64,000 nucleotides of DNA, taken from positions 118,248 to 182,247 of the forward strand of contig JAFPBO010000033.1 of the NCBI GenBank assembly GCA_017390475.1, in the 5' to 3' direction. The translations under genes were made by a program, and so were the position numbers. The notes beneath the pieces are model-generated. The model did no database searches. It saw nothing but the letters and a program-made list of their open reading frames with translations, and had not been told where the DNA came from. Numbering within the stretch: the first letter of the stretch is position 1; each line of letters begins with the position of its first letter. Origin of the DNA: Loktanella sp. (lineage in GTDB: Bacteria; Pseudomonadota; Alphaproteobacteria; Rhodobacterales; Rhodobacteraceae). Below, piece after piece: positions 38,991 through 46,150 of this stretch.

Positions 38991-39106
38991 AACCATTTTT
39001 GACGCAGAGCCAACCGAGCTTTGTCAGATAATCCATACTTTTCAACATATTCGAGCAGTGCAGCTTCCATCGCTTCCAACTGGTCTTGGTCGTCCATTCC
39101 GACCAT
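38891..39106 (-). CDS. Small phage protein reading across the left junction into comM
   Basis: A 71-residue frame (start at 39106 or 39097) gives a helical acidic N-terminal part, MDDQDQLEAMEAALLEYVEK followed by YGLSDKARLALRQKW, encoded by phage DNA. Its last roughly 26 residues (NAGMPGVTAHC onwards) are antisense comM sequence. In the circular phage genome the C-terminus would differ. Function is unknown; its place at the attachment site is where excisionase-type or passenger genes often sit, but there is no helix-turn-helix to support that. Confidence 0.45.
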   Translation of the reverse strand: MVGMDDQDQLEAMEAALLEYVEKYGLSDKARLALRQKWFYNDNFFVNAGMPGVTAHCTSTSRASIPSKATV

Positions 39107-39184
39107 TCCCTGCCTGATGCACACGTAGCTTGGATAGAGCAGAAAGGTTAACAAATCGTTAAGGTGGGACTGTATTCAATAATT

Positions 39185-39220
39185 GCGGACCGCCAATGCT
39201 ATACCGAACTGGCGGTCCGC
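39185..39220 (-). terminator. Hairpin downstream of the 39228 gene
   Basis: GCGGACCGCCA (39185-39195) pairs perfectly with TGGCGGTCCGC (39210-39220) around a 14-base loop. It begins seven bases after the stop of the minus-strand gene at 39228. It is much more GC-rich than its surroundings and is a probable terminator; a short A/T run flanks it on the low-coordinate side. Confidence 0.65.
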
Positions 39221-39227
39221 AAGCACG

Positions 39228-39689
39228 TTATGACTGAATAGATATCGTGATCGCAGACTCTGGAACATTGAAGTTCACGGCAAGACCAGCCTTTGCCTCT
39301 TGGATTGTCAGACCGCGAGGTTTTGCTTCAATCGGCTGGTAATCAAGTGAATCAAGGTCCACATTGAAATGGTCAGTTGGCCAGTAAGCCACTGGATTCC
39401 TGCCTTCCCAGACATCATCTAGCCCGTCCACGATAGCGTAATCGCTGATCAGGATCAGCCAACGACCTTTATAATCTGTAGCCGGAACAACATCCTTGAC
39501 CTTGCCTACCATGAATGCACTTCCATGGAGCTCAGGACCTTCTGCATCCCGTGTCTTGGCGTTCCGATACATTACAACGTAGTCGCACTTCGCAGCACGA
39601 GTTCGGTCCAAGACCCAAGACTGTGTGCCACCAACTTCGATGATCGTTTCGACTGACTTGTATGTTAGAACTGCTATCGTTTCACTCAT
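39228..39689 (-). CDS. Prophage protein of unknown function
   Basis: A 153-residue soluble protein starting at 39689 with the strong site AAAGGAGAA. It begins MSETIAVLTYKSVETIIEVG and contains LDRTRAAKCDYVVMYRNAKT, GSAFMVGKVKDVVPATDYKGRWLILISDYAIVD and a C-terminal TIQEAKAGLAVNFNVPESAITISI. The fold looks alpha/beta. I do not recognise a family. It has its own promoter region and terminator, so it is probably expressed from the lysogen as a passenger gene. Confidence 0.65.
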   Translation of the reverse strand: MSETIAVLTYKSVETIIEVGGTQSWVLDRTRAAKCDYVVMYRNAKTRDAEGPELHGSAFMVGKVKDVVPATDYKGRWLILISDYAIVDGLDDVWEGRNPVAYWPTDHFNVDLDSLDYQPIEAKPRGLTIQEAKAGLAVNFNVPESAITISIQS

Positions 39690-39760
39690 GGGGTGTTCTC
39701 CTTTTACCACACGCCAACGTATCTCATACCTTGTCCAATGTATCAAGTATAAAATCCAAA

Positions 39761-39774
39761 GGTATGTCTATACC
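39761..39774. promoter_or_regulatory. Short dyad upstream of the 39228 gene, possible operator
   Basis: GGTAT-GTCT-ATACC is a 5-bp inverted repeat 72 bases upstream of the 39689 start, with a related CATACC at 39725-39730 and AT-rich sequence between. This could be a repressor or activator site within the promoter region, but the match is short. Confidence 0.25.
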
Positions 39775-39785
39775 CTAGATATTAC

Positions 39786-40037
39786 CTATCGCACTGGTGG
39801 AAACGCCCTTTCGATGTGCCAGCCCATTGAACCCTTATGAGGACACCGTTTGCATTTCATGAACCGTTCTAGATGAATGATAGCCGTGAACTCAGGGTAA
39901 CGCGCTATCAGTTCATGTGGTGCGACCGAAAACAGATGACCACATGAAGGACACCGAATCCGCAACACATCAGATGCAGCCAAGCTACTGATTTTAATGT
40001 TGAACTTGAATCCGAGAATCTTGGGTTCGTAAGGCAT
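39786..40037 (-). CDS. Small zinc-ribbon-like protein
   Basis: About 83 residues from ATG 40037 (an ATG at 40058 is also possible; neither has a good ribosome binding site). Two cysteine pairs, RCPSCGHLFSVAPHELIARYP and FMKCKRCPHKGSMGWHIERA, form an obvious four-Cys zinc-binding core with a helix between. Such small ribbons often bind nucleic acid. It is divergent from the lipoprotein gene and outside the morphogenesis operon. The 229 bases separating it from the lipoprotein contain no other recognisable gene and presumably hold two promoters. Confidence 0.6.
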   Translation of the reverse strand: MPYEPKILGFKFNIKISSLAASDVLRIRCPSCGHLFSVAPHELIARYPEFTAIIHLERFMKCKRCPHKGSMGWHIERAFPPVR

Positions 40038-40266
40038 GATGGAACATAACGTGAACATACGAGAACGCCAAGAGGGACGTAAGATCAATGGGAGCTGTTG
40101 CCAACTGTCAGAGACCACGTCTCTCAAACTAAATTGGTGTCAGATGGAAGGCTGAAAACCGATTTTGGTTTAGCCAATGCCCTACACAAACAGCCTTTAC
40201 AGGTTTGACAGTCACAACTAGCGTTCTCGCCAATTGGTTGTGAAATTACAAAAGTAGGATTATCGA

Positions 40267-41043
40267 ATGCGGAAATATGTTGGCCTCTTCTTATCTTTAT
40301 GTGTTTTATCTGCGTGTGGCGGCGGCGGTGGCGATTCGGTATCACAATCCGTCAGCATTAATGCAGACCCAATCCGAGTATTTGCTGATGGTTCAGGCGC
40401 GGGTCGAGTGGTTGCGCGCTCTGGTGGGGACTCTACGACTGGGTATATTCTCTCACCAGAACTGACTCTGGTTCTTGAGGAACTAAGAAGAACCCGCCAA
40501 CTAAGCCCAGTTGATGCAGCCTCATTCAGGATTGTAGACACAGGCCCAAACACAACGATCAGAGCGGGGGCATTTACGCAAGATGGCGTGACGATTAACG
40601 TGCTCGGTGCAATCACACTTGATGAAGACGCAACATTGGTCCTATTTGAAGAACCTACTTTTGGCGATACAATTTTGCTCTCAGAAGGTAGGCAAGTAAC
40701 GAACATGCCCACGGGTGGTTCAGCTACTTATTCTGGCGTGCTCGGCTTGTCGCGGTTTAATGGCACTCCCGAGCTGGGTACTTTCTCGGCAACAGCTAGC
40801 TTCTCAGGAAACCCAAACATCACGTTGAGCGGCTCAACTGCTAGCTACAATGTAAACGGAACCGCAGCAATTTCGGGTGGTAGCTTTTCGTCATCATCCA
40901 TGACGATCGGGAATGGCTTTTCAAACACTTCCGCTACCATGAATGGTGACTTTCATGGCGATGGCGCAAATAGCGTAGCTGGCATTGTCTACTCGAATGA
41001 TTCCTCTGCACAATACCGTGGCGGATTTGTTGGATCGCAGTGA
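40267..41043 (+). CDS. Prophage-encoded lipoprotein (lysogenic-conversion candidate)
   Basis: A 258-residue protein with a lipoprotein signal peptide: MRKYVGLFLSLCVLSAC with lipobox LSAC and lipidated Cys17, followed by a glycine run. The C-terminal half is a repetitive beta structure rich in Ser, Gly, Thr and Asn (SATASFSGNPNITLSGSTAS, then GNGFSNTSATMNGDFHGDG, ending YRGGFVGSQ), resembling the small beta-barrel of transferrin-binding-protein-like surface lipoproteins. AGGATTATCG precedes the ATG. It is transcribed opposite to the tail genes, as expected for a gene expressed in the lysogen. Role at the cell surface, perhaps receptor masking, is inference. Confidence 0.75.
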   Translation: MRKYVGLFLSLCVLSACGGGGGDSVSQSVSINADPIRVFADGSGAGRVVARSGGDSTTGYILSPELTLVLEELRRTRQLSPVDAASFRIVDTGPNTTIRAGAFTQDGVTINVLGAITLDEDATLVLFEEPTFGDTILLSEGRQVTNMPTGGSATYSGVLGLSRFNGTPELGTFSATASFSGNPNITLSGSTASYNVNGTAAISGGSFSSSSMTIGNGFSNTSATMNGDFHGDGANSVAGIVYSNDSSAQYRGGFVGSQ

Positions 41044-41052
41044 TTAAAAATG

Positions 41053-41083
41053 TGTGGGCTAGGGTGTTTGTACCTAGCCCACA
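41053..41083 (-). terminator. Intrinsic terminator of the phage late operon
   Basis: TGTGGGCTAGG (41053-41063) and CCTAGCCCACA (41073-41083) form a perfect 11-bp stem with a 9-base loop. Read on the minus strand the stem is followed by CATTTTTAATC, a U tract, so it should end the leftward transcript after the DUF4376 gene. It also lies between convergent genes and may stop the lipoprotein transcript. Confidence 0.8.
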
Positions 41084-41107
41084 GAATTTAAAAAACAAAA
41101 CCCCTCT

Positions 41108-41611
41108 TCAGGTCCACCAGACATCATCAGTGAAGTTGTCAGGTATTGGGTCCATTTCACGCACACTTTTGGCTGCAAAGATGAGATCGGTTTCGACATT
41201 TGCAGCGGCCTGACCAAATGCAAAGGCTGTGTGGGCGTCCATGGGGGTTATCGTGTTGTCCATAGCTATCCAACCAAAGTCACGGTCGGGATTTGCCCAA
41301 CGTAGGTCACCCGGTTGCGCACCAGCACCAACGGCAAAGCCAGCCAATGTCGCTGCGCCCGATATTCTTGTAATACTGACTTGATCCCGCTGATACATTT
41401 TGCCCTGAAACTCAAAATCAGCCGCAAGTCGTCGGTCGCGTTCTGAGTTCACTTTATCATGTAACTTCCGCCTGATCTCGTCCACGTCCGGACCCTTAAT
41501 GAACACCGCTTCACCGCCATCGGGAATGAAACCAGCGATGTCGTCAGGTGTCGCCAGAATGGTGTTTAGAAGAGCACCTTCGTTGTCTCGCAGTTCATAA
41601 GTATTAATCAT
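41108..41611 (-). CDS. DUF4376 domain protein, tail tip/fibre accessory
   Basis: A 167-residue protein. The N-terminal part (MINTYELRDNEGALLNTI) resembles small tail-fibre accessory proteins. The C-terminal part fits DUF4376: RRLAADFEFQGKMYQRDQVSITRISGAATLAGFAVG, then DFGWIAMDNTITPMDAHTAFAFGQAAA. Such proteins follow tail-fibre or tip genes in many phages and probably help their assembly or attach to them. Its ATG overlaps the tip gene stop by 4 bases (ATGA). Last gene of the late operon. Confidence 0.75.
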   Translation of the reverse strand: MINTYELRDNEGALLNTILATPDDIAGFIPDGGEAVFIKGPDVDEIRRKLHDKVNSERDRRLAADFEFQGKMYQRDQVSITRISGAATLAGFAVGAGAQPGDLRWANPDRDFGWIAMDNTITPMDAHTAFAFGQAAANVETDLIFAAKSVREMDPIPDNFTDDVWWT

Positions 41612-44600
41612 TTCAGGTTTCCTGCTCCGTAATAGATGACGACGATAAGACCGGCACCGCCATTGCCGCCTCTTGCCCACACACCACCGGATTCCTCTCC
41701 GTTGGATGCAACGGCACCACCACCGCCGCCCCCGCGACTACTGGAATCCCCAGTGGCAGTAACCATGCTGGCGTTTTGACGACGAGACCGACCTGTGCCG
41801 CCGTCAAAATTCGCTACACCGCGTAGTGGGAACCCGCTCACTTCGATGTTTTGAAGATTGCCCGGCAGCATGGGTTTATGACCAGAAGCCCCGTCGATTT
41901 GACCACCTCCGGCGCCATCTACAATTCCGTCAGCATTTGGACTCCACCCGTTGATGTTTGCATTCAAAGCGCCGCCGGAACTCATAGACATTTGACCGCC
42001 GCTATCTGCCCGCGCCGCGCCACCATTGCCACCTTGGTAGTTGTGATTACCGCTCGCAGCGCCACCCCCAGTGCCGCCAGCGAGCGTGTCACCTGTGTTT
42101 CCGTGCGCAAAACCACCGACACCGCCGTATGCGATAGGGCCAATGCCATGACCGTAGAAGTGCGAAGCACCGCCCCATCCGCCGTTTGCAATTCCTCCAC
42201 CCGCTATATACGCCCCCCCACCGCCTCCACCGACGACCGCGGTGTAGGCATTTCCGATGGATAAATTAGGGATGAACAGCGTGCTCATTCCCCCAGCTCC
42301 ACCACCTGTCGCGACTTTCCGAGGGTTGTTCTGCGCGGGAGAGCATGCAGCACCGCCGCCGCCGCCGCCGCCAATGACATACACTTGCGCCAGTCCGTTG
42401 AATCGCGGCCAGAACGTCCGGGAGGAGTCGATGATATCAACGCCAATCGGGTAAAGCGGGACCTGCAAAACGCCGCTGGAAAACAGGCTGAGCGTCAGGC
42501 TGTCTGTGACGATTTTCGATGCATTGATTGCGCCGGCGGCAACCTTGTCAGCCGTGATTGCATTAGCTGCGATCTTATCAGCAGTAATTGCATTGGCAGC
42601 TATCTTGTTTGCGGTGACAGCATTTGCCCTCAAGGTTTCTGTTGTCACACTGCCATCAAGCAAAATTGCATCAGCACTGATACGCGCCGTTGATACGTTG
42701 ATTTCACCATCAGCGTAGGTCGCCAGTTCCAGTTCGCTCGAAGTCGAGTCATCTTTGGCCTGAAGAAACACACTGTCTGTTAGGTACTCTTGCATTGCTT
42801 GGAAGGCAGGAAAATCACCAGTCTTAACACCAAGCGTTAAAGCAGATACAAACAAGCTACCGAACATGTTGGCGACTGCGCCATCGTCGCCAACAACGTC
42901 AATCCAGAAGTAGTAACTTGCCACAGGCAATGGTGCGACAATCACGGAATTGGTGGTCGAACTTGCCACGCGTGTCGCCATTGCTCTGTCATCGACTGTC
43001 GCCTGATAGATATCAAAACGGCGGACAATTTCAGGATTTGGGTAGTTCCAGCTAAATGTGACCGAGTTAATACCGACTGATGTGTTCACGGCAAAATTGA
43101 TCAGCGGAACAAGTGCAGGCAGTTGATCCAACAGGATGATGGCACCCGGTGACAATCTGCCTGATGCACCTTCGCTTCGAACCAAGAAAAAGTAATTCTT
43201 GCCGTCATTCAGTTCTGATGGGATGTCAAAATAGTTCGTTCTGGTTTCGCCGATGGAAACATATTCACCAGAAACTTCGCGATAGTAGACAAGGTATCGT
43301 CTGATCGTGTCGTCATTTGGCACCGTCCATGACAGCCAGCCATTGCTCAAGCCGCCAACTCGTGAACCCGCATTCCAGGCCAAATTCAGAACATTCGGCA
43401 CACCAGAAGGCAGCGTGACCTTTGGATTGGTGACGAATGAGTCACTGACGTTGTAGGCTAGAGTGCGATAGTCGAACCTGACGGCCTTGATCTTGACACT
43501 CAGAGTGGACGTGATCGCCATTTCTTCAATGCGGTAAATCTCGTCCTCAATTTTGGCACTCGCACTGTTAATCTTGATCAGGTCACCCTGATCATGAACC
43601 AGCGCCTGACGATCAAGTTCAAACTCGATGACCTTAGAAATTCGCGAATTTCGGACAAGTTCTTCAGCCTTAGCCAAGGCACTTCTGCGATGAGTCGCAC
43701 CCGGAATGAAATATTCAATCTCATTTTCAATTCCGTTGTCATCGCTCAGATATGACTGGTGCTGAGTTGAGGCATAAGCCGGAAACGAAACTGAATCCGT
43801 CGCAAAGTCTTGTTCTTCGTTGAGAAACTTAACGACAGCGCGATTGAACTTGTCCTGAACACCCGCCCAAGCAACAGTTATTTCACTGTTGATGATGTCG
43901 TCGTCAGTGTAGGTCGCAGTGACCAGACTATTCTGGGCCGCCTCTGAACTTGGGTAATCCAAGACCAGTTTGTATTGGCCTTCACTCCAGATCAGGTCGC
44001 TTTGAGACATGGTTTCAAGCAGGCGTTCGATGTTGTCTCGACGTGTCTCGTTGGTATCAAGCGTGATGTTGCATTCGTATAGCTTGATGTCTCTGATCGA
44101 ACTGCCTGTCACGGCACCTTCTGGCAAAGGTGCAATCCCATTGATGCGACCCTTGACGTTCACATTGGCTGCGACCTTCACATTACAGATTTGGGCAGCA
44201 TTGAAGAACGACCGAAGATTAATATCCGACATGCCGTAGCCACAGCCGCCAAGTTGCTTCGGTCTAATCAGGTAATCCAGAAGCACGTATGCTGGATTGT
44301 TGCTGAAGACCTTCGCCTGTGACAACGCGTAATTGCCACTGGATTCAACAATAGTGTGGATACGATTGCCGCGAACATAGATGGCGACGTCCGGAACCCC
44401 ATTATAGTTGGGATCTTCCCTGTTCAGCTTGAACATGCTTGTCGCGTAACAGATGCTGGTGAACTTGTTGGCTGCGGGAACACCGGATGCAGACGCACTG
44501 GCATTTGCCACGCCACCGTTTCGAGAGATATCAATCACATGGCTGAAAGTTTCGTCGTTCCAGCTTAGACCATTGACCTCGACATCAATGACGCTGTCGA

Positions 44601-44862
44601 TCCCGCCAAAACAGAAGGCTTGTTGGGTCCATAGGAACTGCTTCGTCTGGGCTGAGGCACTATCCGTAGGGATGGCTATACGGAAACGCTGAAAATCGTT
44701 CTGGATTGCGCCCAGAGTGTAGGATGATGTTGTGTTGTGAAATGATCGGACGCCGCCTAGCTTTTGATAACCGTAGACCAAGGGAAGATGGATTGGTTCA
44801 CCTTCAGACGTTACCGTGAAGCCCTTTCGCGTCTCGGCATCGGCATCAATTTTCTTTTGCAT
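41608..44862 (-). CDS. Tail tip / host-specificity protein with glycine-rich C-terminus
   Basis: A 1,084-residue protein from the first ATG, 44862. It starts with LPLVYGYQKLGGVRSFHNTTSS, the usual beginning of lambda gpJ-like central tip proteins after their hydrophobic leader. The middle has tip and fibronectin-III-like domains (about 480-680, e.g. GKNYFFLVRSEGASGRLSPG). A heptad-like NAVTANKIAANAITADKIAA region near 770-800 is probably a trimeric stem. The last 230 residues are glycine-rich (GGGGGG, GGAGG) ending GLIVVIYYGAGN, a typical receptor-binding tip. The same frame continues upstream without stop to 44949 and encodes a hydrophobic helix, so translation may begin near 44943 at a non-AUG codon. 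Confidence 0.85.
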   Translation of the reverse strand: MQKKIDADAETRKGFTVTSEGEPIHLPLVYGYQKLGGVRSFHNTTSSYTLGAIQNDFQRFRIAIPTDSASAQTKQFLWTQQAFCFGGIDSVIDVEVNGLSWNDETFSHVIDISRNGGVANASASASGVPAANKFTSICYATSMFKLNREDPNYNGVPDVAIYVRGNRIHTIVESSGNYALSQAKVFSNNPAYVLLDYLIRPKQLGGCGYGMSDINLRSFFNAAQICNVKVAANVNVKGRINGIAPLPEGAVTGSSIRDIKLYECNITLDTNETRRDNIERLLETMSQSDLIWSEGQYKLVLDYPSSEAAQNSLVTATYTDDDIINSEITVAWAGVQDKFNRAVVKFLNEEQDFATDSVSFPAYASTQHQSYLSDDNGIENEIEYFIPGATHRRSALAKAEELVRNSRISKVIEFELDRQALVHDQGDLIKINSASAKIEDEIYRIEEMAITSTLSVKIKAVRFDYRTLAYNVSDSFVTNPKVTLPSGVPNVLNLAWNAGSRVGGLSNGWLSWTVPNDDTIRRYLVYYREVSGEYVSIGETRTNYFDIPSELNDGKNYFFLVRSEGASGRLSPGAIILLDQLPALVPLINFAVNTSVGINSVTFSWNYPNPEIVRRFDIYQATVDDRAMATRVASSTTNSVIVAPLPVASYYFWIDVVGDDGAVANMFGSLFVSALTLGVKTGDFPAFQAMQEYLTDSVFLQAKDDSTSSELELATYADGEINVSTARISADAILLDGSVTTETLRANAVTANKIAANAITADKIAANAITADKVAAGAINASKIVTDSLTLSLFSSGVLQVPLYPIGVDIIDSSRTFWPRFNGLAQVYVIGGGGGGGAACSPAQNNPRKVATGGGAGGMSTLFIPNLSIGNAYTAVVGGGGGGAYIAGGGIANGGWGGASHFYGHGIGPIAYGGVGGFAHGNTGDTLAGGTGGGAASGNHNYQGGNGGAARADSGGQMSMSSGGALNANINGWSPNADGIVDGAGGGQIDGASGHKPMLPGNLQNIEVSGFPLRGVANFDGGTGRSRRQNASMVTATGDSSSRGGGGGGAVASNGEESGGVWARGGNGGAGLIVVIYYGAGNLK

Positions 44863-44974
44863 TTTCTGTTGGCGGTGTCGTTGGTATGCAAAACTACCAA
44901 TCGCAATGATGCCTTGTATGATAAAATTAATGAAGGCGAAAATCCACTTCTATTCTGCTAATGTTCCTTTCTCA

Positions 44975-44984
44975 TATTTATGAG
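44975..44984 (-). promoter_or_regulatory. CTCATAAATA element (late-promoter-like), tail tip gene
   Basis: Minus strand reads CTCATAAATATGAG. This is one of four exact copies of CTCATAAATA. It lies 112 bases from the first ATG of the tip gene but only 31 bases from an in-frame ATT at 44943, which is the spacing seen at the other sites. Confidence 0.6.
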
Positions 44985-44993
44985 TTTGCAGAT

Positions 44994-45554
44994 TTAGACT
45001 TGACCCCACTTGAGGGAAAACTCAGTTGAGCCTTCAAAGATTTGGTCAAAGGCTGTGTCGGTTGGGTCAAATGCTTTCAAGGCATCACGTGTCGTGAACA
45101 ACGTTGACTTAGCATCAAGCGACGACAAAGGTGCTGAACACTCAATATTCAAAGATTGCTCGCCGTCATTTACTTGCTTTTTCGTGTTTGCAACTGTGCC
45201 AGAATAGACGTGATACATGTCGTTCAAACCAGTTTGCGCAGCTCCATCAATGACAAACCCCAACTTGATTTCGACTGGCATGTGAATGATGCCATTTTCA
45301 ACCTCAGCCATCATGACTGGGTCAAGCGCCGAAAGTCTCAGTTTGTATGTTTGCCTATCGACAACTGTTGTTGCTCTTGGCGACTCGAAGTCGATCAGGT
45401 TTCGTTCAGTCACATAGATATTGCCATTCCAAGACAGATCGTATGGCAATGTCGTAAAGAAGTGTGGCTGGTTGAAGCCAAAGAATACTAGGAAGAATAC
45501 ACCCAGATCGTCATTCGCTAGTTTTGCCAGTAGTGCCTCGCTGTTGTTTTTCAT
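44994..45554 (-). CDS. Minor tail protein, DUF2163/gpL-like
   Basis: A 186-residue protein placed between another minor tail gene and the tip gene. It begins LLAKLANDDLGVFFLVFFGFNQ and contains LPYDLSWNGNIYVTERNLIDF, TYKLRLSALDPVMMAEVENG and LNIECSAPLSSLDA. The N-terminal pattern (small domain, wdG-x-Y, then beta strands) resembles DUF2163 / distal-tail-associated proteins of lambda-like phages and gene transfer agents. No cysteine cluster for an iron-sulphur site, as in gpL, is seen. Assignment rests on position and weak similarity. Confidence 0.6.
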   Translation of the reverse strand: MKNNSEALLAKLANDDLGVFFLVFFGFNQPHFFTTLPYDLSWNGNIYVTERNLIDFESPRATTVVDRQTYKLRLSALDPVMMAEVENGIIHMPVEIKLGFVIDGAAQTGLNDMYHVYSGTVANTKKQVNDGEQSLNIECSAPLSSLDAKSTLFTTRDALKAFDPTDTAFDQIFEGSTEFSLKWGQV

Positions 45555-45556
45555 TG

Positions 45557-46150
45557 TTACAGGCTTTCTATTAATTTGATTTGGCCGACATCGCTTAGAA
45601 TGCCGTCGTTAAATTTAATCCCTTGACCGCTTGAAAAATCTAGCTGGTATTTCAAGACTGCATCGTAGCCGATCAAAACGGGGGTTCCATTTGGAACAGC
45701 AGTCACCAGATTGGGAAACAGGCTTATGGCTCGGTTATTGGATACAAAGCTCACTGTTTCTTTGACGGCATAGATTTTCTCGTGATTTCCAAACTTGATG
45801 AAGTATCCAGCAGGAAGGACACCAATTTGGTTAGTTGATGCGATCACACCAAGTGAACCGCCAATCACTGCTCCTGATGTTACAAGATTATTGGACAAGG
45901 TTAGTTTTTTCTTTGGACCAACCAGTTGTGGCATGATCATGGTTTTCTTTTTGAAAAAGTCCCAAGTGTGAGCGCCAAACACGTCACCTTCGTCATCGTT
46001 CATCAGTATGTTGAAGCTAAGCTCCCATCGTTGGGCTTCAGTCAAGAACGTGGATTGCTTGAGGCTCAGTGTCTCCATTTGAAATGCCTGACGGTTGCTC
46101 GTAATGACAAATGGTGTCTGAATGGCTGATCCGTTGTAGTAGTAAGGCAT
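45557..46150 (-). CDS. Minor tail protein (distal tail region)
   Basis: A 197-residue beta-rich protein directly after the tape measure gene (TAATG overlap), where distal-tail or gpM-like proteins are encoded. It begins MPYYYNGSAIQTPFVITSNR and includes FLTEAQRWELSFNILMNDDEGDVFGAHTWDFF, suggesting the N-terminal ring domain of a distal-tail hub. No enzymatic motif. Name based on gene order. Confidence 0.6.
   Translation of the reverse strand: MPYYYNGSAIQTPFVITSNRQAFQMETLSLKQSTFLTEAQRWELSFNILMNDDEGDVFGAHTWDFFKKKTMIMPQLVGPKKKLTLSNNLVTSGAVIGGSLGVIASTNQIGVLPAGYFIKFGNHEKIYAVKETVSFVSNNRAISLFPNLVTAVPNGTPVLIGYDAVLKYQLDFSSGQGIKFNDGILSDVGQIKLIESL

Noticed and set aside
38834-39230. tRNA gene as attachment site
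   Set aside because: No tRNA-like cloverleaf or conserved TTCGA loop is seen at the junction; the sequence left of it is clearly the comM start.
40124-40345. 73-residue minus-strand frame at the lipoprotein promoter
   Set aside because: It overlaps the lipoprotein signal peptide, has no ribosome binding site and no recognisable features.
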